From: a bacterium
GTDB taxonomy: Bacteria; Zhuqueibacterota; Zhuqueibacteria; Residuimicrobiales; Oceaniaggregativiventaceae
Reading direction: 5' to 3'
Assembly (NCBI GenBank): GCA_029565675.1
Contig: JAKQNP010000002.1
Coordinates: 434,001-498,000 of the forward strand
Length of the DNA: 64,000 nt
The notes under the pieces were generated by a model. That model searched no databases, was not told the origin of the DNA, and worked only from the letters and a program-made list of their open reading frames with translations. Shown here piece by piece: positions 42,960-51,801 of this stretch. Made by a program: the position numbers and the translations under genes. Every line of letters begins with the position of its first letter. Positions within the stretch are counted from its first letter, which is position 1.

Positions 42960-43745
42960 CTAACGGTGTTCTTGCACCAGGCGAACGGCGCGAAGTACCG
43001 CAGCTCGGGGTAAAAAGCGTTCTGCAAAAACAAGAAAGCGATTCCGCTGGCCATGGATCGCCAGGCGTTTGCCGGACAGCATGGCGCGGAAGCCAAAACC
43101 GGCGACGGTGCGCGCGTCGGGCATCTTGAAGTGGTGCAGCAGGCGGGAGTTGTGCAGGTTCGCCGCCTGTTGAAATCCCGAGGCTGTCGGGCCAGGGCAA
43201 AATGCGGTGACTGTTACACCGGTGTCCTTGACCTCGTCGGCGATCGCCTCGGAAAAGGAAAGAACAAACGCTTTGGTGGCGTAATAGACGGCCATCAGCG
43301 GTCCTGGTTGAAAGGCAGCCGTGCTGGCGACGTTCATGATGCGGCCATGACCGCGCTCGATCATCGGCGGCAGCAGATGGTGGGTCAGCTGGGTCAAGGC
43401 CACGATGTTGACCTGCAACATATCGTTTATTTTTTTTCTGTCAGCAAGGTGGAAGAAACCATAATCACCAAAACCGGCGTTGTTGATCAACAGATCGATG
43501 TGAAGATTTTGCTTGTCCAGATCTTTGACCAGCGATTCGGCGCTGCCTGCCAGTGACAGATCCATGGGCAACACCGTCATTTCCGGATTGTTCTCGAAGG
43601 TCGCCTCTTTTTGCAAAGTCGACAAAGCCTGTGCATTGCGGCCGGTGACGACCACATGATAACCTTGTTCGACCAAAATTTTGGCGATCTCTTTGCCGAT
43701 TCCATTCGAAGCTCCGGTAACCAAAGCTGTTTGCCGCTCGCTCAT
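42960..43745 (-). CDS. Short-chain dehydrogenase/reductase (SDR)
   Basis: About 261 residues. Classical SDR features: TALVTGASNGIGKEIAKIL (NAD(P)-binding TGxxxGIG), VVVTGRNAQAL, LLINNAGFGDYG (NNAG), IMNVASTAAF (catalytic Ser) and YYATKAFVLSFSEAIADE (Tyr-x3-Lys). VTVTAFCPGPTASGFQ is the conserved PG segment. The C-terminal 50 residues (GFRAMLSGKRLAIHGQRNRF, FLPRAAVLRAVRLV) fit the DltE/short-chain type acting on unknown carbonyl substrates. ATG 43745 is preferred to 43751 because GAGGG abuts the latter directly but has a 6-base spacer to the former. Confidence 0.9.
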   Translation of the reverse strand: MSERQTALVTGASNGIGKEIAKILVEQGYHVVVTGRNAQALSTLQKEATFENNPEMTVLPMDLSLAGSAESLVKDLDKQNLHIDLLINNAGFGDYGFFHLADRKKINDMLQVNIVALTQLTHHLLPPMIERGHGRIMNVASTAAFQPGPLMAVYYATKAFVLSFSEAIADEVKDTGVTVTAFCPGPTASGFQQAANLHNSRLLHHFKMPDARTVAGFGFRAMLSGKRLAIHGQRNRFLVFAERFLPRAAVLRAVRLVQEHR

Positions 43746-44111
43746 GCTCATCCCTCATGGTTTGGTGGTCAGCTATTCAGGAATTAACAATCAGCGCGGC
43801 GGTACTATTCACTGTTTGTGCTGCAATTTGCGGTACTGGCTGTTTTTTTTTGTTGAATTTTGCGAACCGAGAGCCTTTTCCAACGTTAAACATTTGCAGA
43901 GCCAGGCGGCGATGACGATCCGTGGATTGATGGAGTTTGGCATCCGGCAATGGCGGCGGATACCGGGGCAGCAATGCAGATCGATTGGCCGATATTTTTT
44001 CTGGAGTGGTTTCACTGTTTTCCCGAGATCTGTCTCGCCGGTTGCGGGATCTGCTGCACAGATCATGATTTGCAGAGGATCGAAACTTGGAATTTTGTCG
44101 AGAGGATTGCG
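43746..44111. other. Intergenic region upstream of copZ
   Basis: 366 bases. The plus-strand frame running into copZ contains CLAGCGICC then DHDLQRIETW, reminiscent of the start of YkgJ-type Fe-S/zinc proteins, but no complete domain exists. No other gene or clear promoter is visible. Confidence 0.4.
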
Positions 44112-44339
44112 ATGCAAATGGTTTTGAACATCGAAGGCATGTCCTGCAGCCACTGCCAGGCACGAGTTGCCCGTGCATTGGAATCGGTCTCCAGCGTGGA
44201 GCAGGTCGATGTGGATCTATTCTCAGGCGTGGCCCGAATTGAGGCGGCTGAGGGGACGGAAATGGACCTGTTGATTGGTGCGGTAAACGACGCCGGGTAT
44301 CGCGCCTATGGCGCGTTGAGCGAGGACCAGGAATCGTGA
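44112..44339 (+). CDS. copZ: Copper chaperone-like HMA-domain protein
   Basis: 75 residues forming a single heavy-metal-associated domain. [20 protein letters not shown] contains the metal site MxCxxC (GMSCSHC) and the ferredoxin-like fold continues [14 protein letters not shown] and [15 protein letters not shown]. CopZ proteins carry Cu(I) to CopA. The ATG at 44112 follows GAGAGG by seven bases. Its stop overlaps the GTG start of the ATPase (GTGA), so chaperone and pump are translationally coupled, which supports a copper role. Confidence 0.85.
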   Translation: MQMVLNIEGMSCSHCQARVARALESVSSVEQVDVDLFSGVARIEAAEGTEMDLLIGAVNDAGYRAYGALSEDQES

Positions 44340-46657
44340 TTACAGATCGGAATGACCCCATGTTTTTGCGAACAGCGAAAAAAAGGGCGGCCGCAGAGCT
44401 GCAAGATGGGCGAGACGTCCAGGTTGGCGGGGAATTGCAGCGCCTGCAATTTGCCGTCGACGGGATGACCTGCAGCAATTGTACCGCGGCAGTGGAAAAA
44501 TCGCTCAAGAATTTGCCCGGCGTTGCCTCTGTGGCGGTGAACCTCGCGGCAGAAAAAGCACGGGTCGAATTCGATCCGATGCGGGTGACAAAAAGCGAGT
44601 TGTTCGATGCGGTTGCGCAGGCGGGATATCGGGCCAGGGAACAGCGCACCCGGGCGGAGGCGCAGGAAAGCGATCGGCTGGCCTTGCGCTGGTTGATGGT
44701 TGCTTCGTTTTTGGCTTTGCCGGTTGCCGCTCTGATGTGGTTTGAATCCTGGATGCCGTTCACCCACACCCAGGGGAAAGCGATCAGTTTATTTTTCGCC
44801 ACAGCAGTACAGTTCAGCGCAGGGCTGGTTTTTTACCGCGGCGCCTATCGGGCGTTGAGCAACCGCACGGCCAACATGGATGTCCTGGTGGCATTGGGTA
44901 TCAGCGCCGCCTATTTTTACAGCGCATTGGTGGTGTTGCTGCCGGAGCGTTTCGCGGGCAGTCCGGTGTTTTTTGAAGCTTCGGCGTTGTTGATCGTCTT
45001 TGTGCGCTTTGGCAAATGGCTGGAGGCGCGGGCCAAAGGCCGTGCTTACCGCACCTTCACGCGTTTGTTGGAATTGGAGGCCGATCGGGCCACGCGCGTG
45101 GAGGATGGCGAAGAACGAGTCGTTTCGATAGACACGGTGCAGCCCGGCGATATCCTGCGCGTTCGACCGGGGGAGAAAATACCGGTCGACGGCATGGTCG
45201 TCGAGGGCAACACCTTTGTAGACGAATCGATGATCAGCGGCGAGTCTGTGCCGGTGGAAAAACGGCCCGGCGATGCGGTGACCGGTGCGACGATCAGCCG
45301 CAGCGGGTCGTTCCTCCTGCGCGCCACCCGGGTCGGCAAGGAAACGGTTCTGGCGCAAATCGTTGCGATGGTCGAAGAGGCGCAGGCTGACCGGGCGCCG
45401 ATCCAGCGTTTTGCCGATGCGGTGGCGCGCGTTTTTGTCCCGGTCGTGGTGGGTATCTCCCTGTTGACTTTTATCGTGTGGACCGGTTTGTTGCAGGCAG
45501 AGTTCGTCTTTGCCTTCACTGCTGCGACGGCCGTTCTGGTGATCGCCTGTCCCTGTGCGCTGGGGCTGGCCACACCGGTCGCTATACTGGTTGGTTCCGG
45601 GATGGGGTTGGAACGCGGGATTCTGTTCAAACGGGCGAGCGTGCTGGAAGCCAGCGCGCATATTCAGACGGTGATGTTCGACAAAACCGGCACACTGACG
45701 AGCGGACAGCTGGGCGTGCGGGAGATCCATGCACGGCAAGACCTCGACCACGACCGGCTGCTGCAGATTGCCGGAGCACTCGAGCGCCATTCCACCCATC
45801 CGGTGGCAAAGGCCTTGACAGAGGCGGCGCTCGAGCGGAATCTCGATTTGCCGAATGTCGAAGAGTTGTCCGAGGAGGCCGGTTACGGCGTCGAGGCGCG
45901 ATTGGGCGATGTGCGGGTTTGGGTGGGCAACCTGGACTGGTTGCTGCAAAAGGGCGTGAAGGTATCGACCGATTGGCTGCACAAATTGCAGCAGATCGAA
46001 AATCGCGGCATGGTGCCGGTATGGGCGGCGGACGACAGCGGCGTTGCCGGTTTGTTTGCAATCGCCGACCGGATCAAACCATCGTCGGCGCAGGCTCTGC
46101 AGGAAATGCGGGCGTTGGGATTGCGCACGGCGGTGTTGACCGGCGATCATCAAAAGTCTGCGCAATGGGTTGTCGAACAACTCGGCGGAAGCGATGCAAT
46201 CGATGAGATCCATGCCGGCGTCAGGCCGGAGGACAAGATCCGGCTGGTCCGGCAGAGACAGGCGCGCGGCGAAAAGGTGGCCATGGTCGGCGATGGCATC
46301 AACGACGCTCCCGCACTTGCCCAGGCCGATGTCGGCATCGCCATCGGTGCCGGAACCGATGTGGCCAAAGAGACAGGCGATATTGTGCTGATCAACAACG
46401 ATTTGCGCGATGTGGCCGCCGCCGTGCGTCTCGGACGCATCACCTTGCGCAAAATCAAGCAGAACCTCTTCTGGGCGTTGTTCTATAACCTCATCGGCAT
46501 TCCCCTGGCAGCGGGGGCCTTTTATCCGCTTACCGGCCAGCTTCTGCCTCCCGAATTCGCCGGATTGGCCATGGCGTTCTCTTCGGTCAGCGTGGTGCTC
46601 AATTCGCTTTTGCTCAAAACGACCAGCCTGCTGCCTGCCCGAACAAAGAGCAATTAG
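44336..46657 (+). CDS. copA: Copper-exporting P1B-type ATPase
   Basis: 773 residues with a GTG start. One N-terminal HMA domain (about 36-102, [17 protein letters not shown]), then P1B-type core: helices A/B ([16 protein letters not shown] and onward), actuator domain with SGESVPVEK, the CPC metal site C405-P-C407 ([12 protein letters not shown]), phosphorylation site D449 ([10 protein letters not shown]), the HP motif ([10 protein letters not shown]), [20 protein letters not shown] hinge, and [15 protein letters not shown] plus [13 protein letters not shown] in the last helices, which carry the Tyr-Asn and Met-Ser-like residues (here Ser-Ser) typical of Cu(I) pumps. It exports Cu(I) from the cytoplasm. 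Confidence 0.94.
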   Translation: MITDRNDPMFLRTAKKRAAAELQDGRDVQVGGELQRLQFAVDGMTCSNCTAAVEKSLKNLPGVASVAVNLAAEKARVEFDPMRVTKSELFDAVAQAGYRAREQRTRAEAQESDRLALRWLMVASFLALPVAALMWFESWMPFTHTQGKAISLFFATAVQFSAGLVFYRGAYRALSNRTANMDVLVALGISAAYFYSALVVLLPERFAGSPVFFEASALLIVFVRFGKWLEARAKGRAYRTFTRLLELEADRATRVEDGEERVVSIDTVQPGDILRVRPGEKIPVDGMVVEGNTFVDESMISGESVPVEKRPGDAVTGATISRSGSFLLRATRVGKETVLAQIVAMVEEAQADRAPIQRFADAVARVFVPVVVGISLLTFIVWTGLLQAEFVFAFTAATAVLVIACPCALGLATPVAILVGSGMGLERGILFKRASVLEASAHIQTVMFDKTGTLTSGQLGVREIHARQDLDHDRLLQIAGALERHSTHPVAKALTEAALERNLDLPNVEELSEEAGYGVEARLGDVRVWVGNLDWLLQKGVKVSTDWLHKLQQIENRGMVPVWAADDSGVAGLFAIADRIKPSSAQALQEMRALGLRTAVLTGDHQKSAQWVVEQLGGSDAIDEIHAGVRPEDKIRLVRQRQARGEKVAMVGDGINDAPALAQADVGIAIGAGTDVAKETGDIVLINNDLRDVAAAVRLGRITLRKIKQNLFWALFYNLIGIPLAAGAFYPLTGQLLPPEFAGLAMAFSSVSVVLNSLLLKTTSLLPARTKSN

Positions 46658-47162
46658 ACATCCTGCAGTTTATCACCTGCAAATAAGGGCGAATAGCGGC
46701 GATAGCGGATGCGACAACGTTGATTGCGGCTGCAGATTGAAGGTTGGGAGGTCGTTCTTTTTCCTTTCGTCGACTGCAGGGATAAGCGCAAGAAATCGTC
46801 GATCAGCAAATCAGCGTTCATCTCGGCAAAGGCACAGCAAAACAAGGGGAAATAGTCCGGCGCTTGCGGGTGTTGATAAATTAGAGGCCGTTCATTCATC
46901 TACCACTGCATATTGCAGTCAACTCTCCTCCTGTACTTCTGCCGCGAAAATTGCATCGAGCCAAGGATAGCGAGACTCTTTATTCGATCCTGAACCGGAT
47001 TACCCATTCACCAGGCCAACTCAGACGTATATTGCCAGATGCACTGTGAAGTGCACCGGGGAGAGCGGGTTAAATCCTGGCTGTGTTCTATGGCCATTGT
47101 AAAAATCGTTTTTGATGCGGCCAGGCTTTTCAGGTTTTGGCCTGAATTTGGAGGGCATCATC
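46658..47162. other. Intergenic region after copA
   Basis: 505 bases with no firm gene. A minus-strand 81-codon frame (46654-46899) begins plausibly (MNERPLIYQHPQAPDYFPLF) but degenerates and overlaps the copA end; I do not call it. A short inverted repeat CAGGC/GCCTG near 47121-47144 lies just before the next gene. Confidence 0.4.
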
Positions 47163-48902
47163 ATGTTTGCGATGCGAGTCACTGCAAAAAAGGCTGCCGA
47201 TTTCCGGTTGCTTGCCGGTGTCATCGCGCTGAATCTGTTGTTGCTCTGGCCGCCTACTCTGGTCTATGGCCAGTGGCAACAAGAGGGAGAAGGCAGGCCG
47301 ATTTGTATCGATCCAACCGCGCAAAAGAGTTGTCTGATGGCCGAGGATTCGGCAGGCGGTGCTTATATCGTCTGGCAGGATAGTCGTTTGGGCAATGTCG
47401 ACATTTGGGTTCAGCACCTGGATGAGTTGGGTTATGAATTTATGGAGACTGGTGGTATTTCGGTTCTGATCTCGGACATCGATGAAGCGGAGCCGACCAT
47501 CATGAACGACGGTCTGGGCGGCCTGCTCGTCGTCTGGCGCGATCGGCGCAACGGTCCGGGCGGTGATCTTTACGGCCAGCGTTTTAGCCCGAACGGCCAG
47601 AGGATGTGGGAATCGGGCGGCAAGGAATTGGTGCGGGCATCGAACAGCCAATGCGATCCGGTGATTGCGCCGGGAGGTGAAGGCTATTTTTTTCTGGGTT
47701 GGCGCGATTATCGGGCAAATCAGGATACATGCGATATCCGCCTGCAAAAATTCAACCTGGCAGGGGAACGGCATTGGACGACTGACTTTGTGGTGACACC
47801 GGACTATCTGATAAGGGAAGCGCCTTGCTTGGTCGGCGATGGCCAGGGCAGTGCCTATCTCGCCTGGTGTGAAAAAGATAAGATCGGTGCAACACAGTTA
47901 TGGGGAGGGAGGGGTGTCTATCTGTTCAAAGTGGGCAGCGACGGCGTGCCTGCCTGGACGCCCGATCGCTTGAATTTGATCCTGTCTCCTTCTGAAACCG
48001 AGTTGTCCACAATCGAAAAGTTGCGCCTCATCAGCGGGGGCGAGCAGGAAGTCTGGCTGAACTGGGTGCAGAATTGGGTCACCGATGTCTCGGTATTGGC
48101 GCATGTTACAGCCGCGGGTGAACTGCCGGGGTATGCTCCTTTTGATAACCTTGAGCATGTCTGGCGCAATCATATCGCCGGCGGTGCCGACGGGCATGGC
48201 TGGCTTCTGACCACAGAGTTGAATGGTTGGGATTTGCTTTTGTTGAGAAAACTCGCTCCTGTTTTTGCCGGCGGCGAAGTTGAATTTTCTTTGGCGTTGG
48301 CGGATGGCAGCCCGATCGGCGATTTATACGTAGACCTGTGCCAAATGGCCCTTATCTGCCTGCCGGACAGCAGCGCCGTGGCGATCTGGAATGGCTATCG
48401 GGAGGCAGAGAAAAAAGTCTGCCTGGCGCAAAAGGTGTCGGCAGATGGACAGATGGAGTGGGAAGAAGGGGGATTGCCGCTGGTGCAGGGCGAGGTGGAT
48501 CATCTCGAAGCCGTGACCGATGGTGGCATGGGGGTTATCGTTGCATACGTGAAAACCGGGGGTATTTTTACAAAGAAAATATTGGACGGCGCCCTGGTGA
48601 ATGTGGCGACCTCATGCCGTCCGGCCCCGGTTCAGCCTCGATTTGGGGAACTGCTGATAAACTATCCGAATCCGTTCAACGCGCGCACCAAACTGGTTTT
48701 TAACCTGGCGCAAAGTTGCGATGTCGAAATAGATTTGTACGATTTTCGCGGCCGGCTGGTGCAACACCTCGCACTGGGCCGATATTCGCCGGGTCTTCAT
48801 TCCACCGATCTGGATGGTTCATTTCTGGCCAGCGGGATCTACTTTTGTCGGTTGACGGCCGGGGATGGCTTGAAGGTCAGCAAAATGTTGGTGGTAAGAT
48901 AA
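47163..48902 (+). CDS. Secreted protein with VWxDxR-type repeats and C-terminal sorting domain
   Basis: 579 residues from the ATG at 47163 (GGAGGG seven bases upstream). Signal peptide: basic start then LLAGVIALNLLLLWPPTLVYG. The body has repeats on the pattern YIVWQDSRLGNVDIWVQHLD, LVVWRDRRNGPGGDLYGQRF and FLGWRDYRANQDTCDIRLQK, typical of beta-propeller-like secreted proteins that track such bacteria; no catalytic site is visible. C-terminal 85 residues: LLINYPNPFNARTKLVFNLA, IDLYDFRGRLVQHLALGRYS, LASGIYFCRLTAGD, ending KMLVVR: a T9SS-type sorting module. Function unknown; predicted extracellular. Confidence 0.8.
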   Translation: MFAMRVTAKKAADFRLLAGVIALNLLLLWPPTLVYGQWQQEGEGRPICIDPTAQKSCLMAEDSAGGAYIVWQDSRLGNVDIWVQHLDELGYEFMETGGISVLISDIDEAEPTIMNDGLGGLLVVWRDRRNGPGGDLYGQRFSPNGQRMWESGGKELVRASNSQCDPVIAPGGEGYFFLGWRDYRANQDTCDIRLQKFNLAGERHWTTDFVVTPDYLIREAPCLVGDGQGSAYLAWCEKDKIGATQLWGGRGVYLFKVGSDGVPAWTPDRLNLILSPSETELSTIEKLRLISGGEQEVWLNWVQNWVTDVSVLAHVTAAGELPGYAPFDNLEHVWRNHIAGGADGHGWLLTTELNGWDLLLLRKLAPVFAGGEVEFSLALADGSPIGDLYVDLCQMALICLPDSSAVAIWNGYREAEKKVCLAQKVSADGQMEWEEGGLPLVQGEVDHLEAVTDGGMGVIVAYVKTGGIFTKKILDGALVNVATSCRPAPVQPRFGELLINYPNPFNARTKLVFNLAQSCDVEIDLYDFRGRLVQHLALGRYSPGLHSTDLDGSFLASGIYFCRLTAGDGLKVSKMLVVR

Positions 48903-49574
48903 AATTTTCGCTGTGCAACAGAGAAAGATATTTCTAGCGGGGGCTGGTTAAGATTGTCCTGCAATCGCTGTGGGTTTGTCGATAGAGACGCCAGGATAAC
49001 GATTTTATTTTACCGCACTGTATTGTCTTTGATGCGAGCCAACTGCACCAGGATGATGCCCGCTCTGTTGGGTCAATCCGAGTCCCTGCAGATGCCGGCA
49101 TATTGAGGTAACAAACCGAATTTATATCATTTGTCCTCTTCTTTCCTCCCTTTCCGGATCTCATGAATCTTCAGAGAGATCACAGGGTGACTGCCCCTAA
49201 GTCAAAGATTGGATCCCACCGCATTGCTCTGGTCAATTCCCGCTGCTCCCGGGGTGACAATCGTCATTATCTGGATTCGGTGCGAATCGCCGGATCGCAA
49301 AAAATCAACTTGATAGCAATAAACAGAGGGTGAAAAGTGCCCTTTTGCCCATTCGTGCAGTTCTCCTTGCTTTTTTGTCAGAAAACAGCAATATTAAGGC
49401 CATTTAACAATAAACAGATACGCAAAGCCGGCGTTTTTTATTATATATCAGGGAGATCGCGTTTAATCAGTTGTTGCCGCTGTTCTGACGTTATGCAAGC
49501 AAAATGAATGGGCCGTGAATGCCCGGCCATTGGATCTAGGCATCGATCATGTGGACTTGAAAAGGAGTGATTCA
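48903..49574. other. Long intergenic region with palindromic repeat copy D
   Basis: 672 bases with no supported ORF. Contains the repeat at 49273-49296. 49370-49460 is AT-rich and likely holds the promoter of the beta-helix gene; no exact -35/-10 pair could be fixed. Confidence 0.5.
49273..49296. repeat. Palindromic repeat, copy D
   Basis: GGATTCGGTGCGaAtCgCCGGATC, the same core as the copies at 20165, 26461 and 27960, with a weaker stem. Confidence 0.55.
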
Positions 49575-51617
49575 ATGTTTGTCAGAAAGCTATCGTTCTT
49601 CGTGCTCAGCCTTCTGGTTGTGAGTATGGGATATGGGGATGTTTTTACGGTCACCAATACTCTGGATGGAGGCGAAGGTTCACTGCGTTGGGCCATCGAA
49701 CAAGCCGAGCTTCGTATCGGTCCGGACACAATCGTTTTTGCTCTTCCGCAAAGCGATCCGGGTTGGGATGCGGAGAAAGGCGCTTGGAGGATTGCAGTTG
49801 CCGCGAGTTATCGAGATTTTCTAGACGGTGGTACATTCATTGACGGCAGCAGTCAGACTCGGTTTGGCGGCGATACCAACCCGGAAGGTCCGGAAATTTA
49901 TATCACCGGTTATGATGTGGATCCGGCAATCGATCGGGCGTGCTTTACCATTTATTCGGCCGGCAACAAGTTTACGGCTCTATCGATCGGTCCTTATCCG
50001 AACTCGATTTTCAAGTTACACAGTGCCTCTGCCACCAACAATGTTTTTCAGGGTCTCTACCTGAACGTCGATGCCACCGGATCTGAGGCCTATCAGATGG
50101 TAAAGAGCCAGGGCTTCTATATCCGCAACGGGGCGCATTCAAATATCATCGGTGGTACAGCTGCTGAAGAGCGCAACATTCTTTCCGGTTTTTCGAATCG
50201 CGCCATTCTGGTGGATGGGGGCCATGACAACATCATCAAGGGCAATTATGTCGGTGTATTGAAAAACGGCATGGATCCGGCTGCCAACGGCTGGGGCATA
50301 GAATGGGCGGCGTTCCCCACCAAGAGCGGTTCCTACGAAGGAATTGGTGTCTATAACGGTGGCAAACGAAATCAGATCGGCGGTCTGGAACCCGGCGCCG
50401 GGAATTTAATATCCGCCAATATGAGAGCCGGACTTCGAATCGACGGCACCGGCTCGGATGAAAATATCGTTCAGGGGAACATTTTCGGTCTCGCGGCCGA
50501 TGGTGAGACCGTTATGAGCAACGGCGAAACCGGACTCTGGATCTCTGGTGATGCCATAGGCGACGGCCCTGCCAACAACCTGATCGAAAAAAATGTGATT
50601 TCCGCAAATCTTTCATCAGGAATGCAATTTCGCCACGGGAGTCATCACAATCAGGTGCGCAACAATTTGATTGGCACCGATGTTTCCGGGACGCTGGCCA
50701 GACCCAACTCTCACAACGGTATCTATCTGTTCGGCACGCCTGACCGGGGTTACCCCCAAAACAACGATATCGGGCCCAACAATATTATTGTCGCCAATGG
50801 TTTTGGCTCTGAAAGCGAGCCCTGGGCTGCGGTTCGAATCGACAATCCTCAGACCATCAACAACCGGGTTTTCAATAACTATTTGAACTGCAATGAGCAG
50901 GGTACCGTGCACAGCAGCAAAAATTCCGGCGTATTCATAAGCAAGGGGGCCAAGTACAATACCATTGGGCCGGATAATGTGATCAGCGGCAAGACCTACG
51001 GCGTGTGGATGCGTCATGATTCAACAGCCTTCAACACCCTAACCCGCAGCACCATCATCGATGTGGAAGGCAAACCGATCTATCTCGAAAGCGGTGCCAA
51101 TGGCAACCTGGCCGCTCCGGTTTTGCTGGAGGCCGATACGACCATGGTTACCGGCACGACCATTCCACTGGGCTACGTCCAGCTTTTTGTCGGCCCGGAT
51201 GGCCTTTTAAATACCTATTTGACCGAGGTGCGCGCCGATCAAGATGGGAATTTCGAATGGCAGGGGCCGATCGGTCATGGAGTGGTGACGGCTACGGTGC
51301 GCGACGAATACGGAAACACTTCAGAGGCTTCCAAGGGCCTTTCCACCACGCCGCTGATTGGCATGCTTGGGGATGTCAACAACGATGAATCGGTAAATTC
51401 CATCGATGCATTGATCATCATTTCCTGTGATGTCGGTATCGATGTTTCGCAATTTTGTCCCATGAACTGCGGTGACGTCAACGGAGATGGATTTGTCAAT
51501 TCAATCGATGCTCTGATCATCGTGTCCTATGATGTCAACATGGAGGTTCCGTTTCCGGTCGGGCAGTTTGGCTGTCCTGCGAGTGTGGCGCCCTGTCCCG
51601 GATGCGATGAACAGTGA
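49575..51617 (+). CDS. Secreted parallel beta-helix protein with C-terminal dockerin repeats
   Basis: 680 residues from the ATG at 49575 (AAAGGAG seven bases upstream). Signal peptide MFVRKLSFFVLSLLVVSMGYG. FTVTNTLDGGEGSLRWAIEQ is the usual start of extracellular beta-helix proteins; the body has repeated N-x-I-x-G-N turns (HSNIIGGTAAEERNILSGFS, DNIIKGNYVGVLKNGM, NLIEKNVISANLSSGMQFRH) of a right-handed helix. At the C-terminus are two dockerin type I calcium loops 34 residues apart, GDVNNDESVNSIDALIII and GDVNGDGFVNSIDALIIV, each with D1, N3, D5 and D12 plus Ser10-Ile11 at the partner-specificity positions. No sorting domain is present. The next gene encodes a cohesin-like domain. Confidence 0.85.
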   Translation: MFVRKLSFFVLSLLVVSMGYGDVFTVTNTLDGGEGSLRWAIEQAELRIGPDTIVFALPQSDPGWDAEKGAWRIAVAASYRDFLDGGTFIDGSSQTRFGGDTNPEGPEIYITGYDVDPAIDRACFTIYSAGNKFTALSIGPYPNSIFKLHSASATNNVFQGLYLNVDATGSEAYQMVKSQGFYIRNGAHSNIIGGTAAEERNILSGFSNRAILVDGGHDNIIKGNYVGVLKNGMDPAANGWGIEWAAFPTKSGSYEGIGVYNGGKRNQIGGLEPGAGNLISANMRAGLRIDGTGSDENIVQGNIFGLAADGETVMSNGETGLWISGDAIGDGPANNLIEKNVISANLSSGMQFRHGSHHNQVRNNLIGTDVSGTLARPNSHNGIYLFGTPDRGYPQNNDIGPNNIIVANGFGSESEPWAAVRIDNPQTINNRVFNNYLNCNEQGTVHSSKNSGVFISKGAKYNTIGPDNVISGKTYGVWMRHDSTAFNTLTRSTIIDVEGKPIYLESGANGNLAAPVLLEADTTMVTGTTIPLGYVQLFVGPDGLLNTYLTEVRADQDGNFEWQGPIGHGVVTATVRDEYGNTSEASKGLSTTPLIGMLGDVNNDESVNSIDALIIISCDVGIDVSQFCPMNCGDVNGDGFVNSIDALIIVSYDVNMEVPFPVGQFGCPASVAPCPGCDEQ

Positions 51618-51801
51618 TGTCAAGCGGGCAGTTCATGCACTACACTTGGATCAGAATCCTGGCGATCGCCGAATATGCGCTGTACCGGAATCGCGCGGCA
51701 TCGCGGTCAGGCTGTTGGACACCTGAGCTGCCGGCAGAACTGATTTTATCAAATGAATAACTCACCAGTTGGAACGCAAATTCTCTAAAAGGAGTCAGAA
51801 A

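Noticed and set aside
44789-46213. 474-codon minus-strand open frame
   Set aside because: Antisense to the copper ATPase.
46654-46899. 81-codon minus-strand frame after copA
   Set aside because: Plausible first 50 residues but Ser/Arg-rich tail, overlap with copA and no recognised family.
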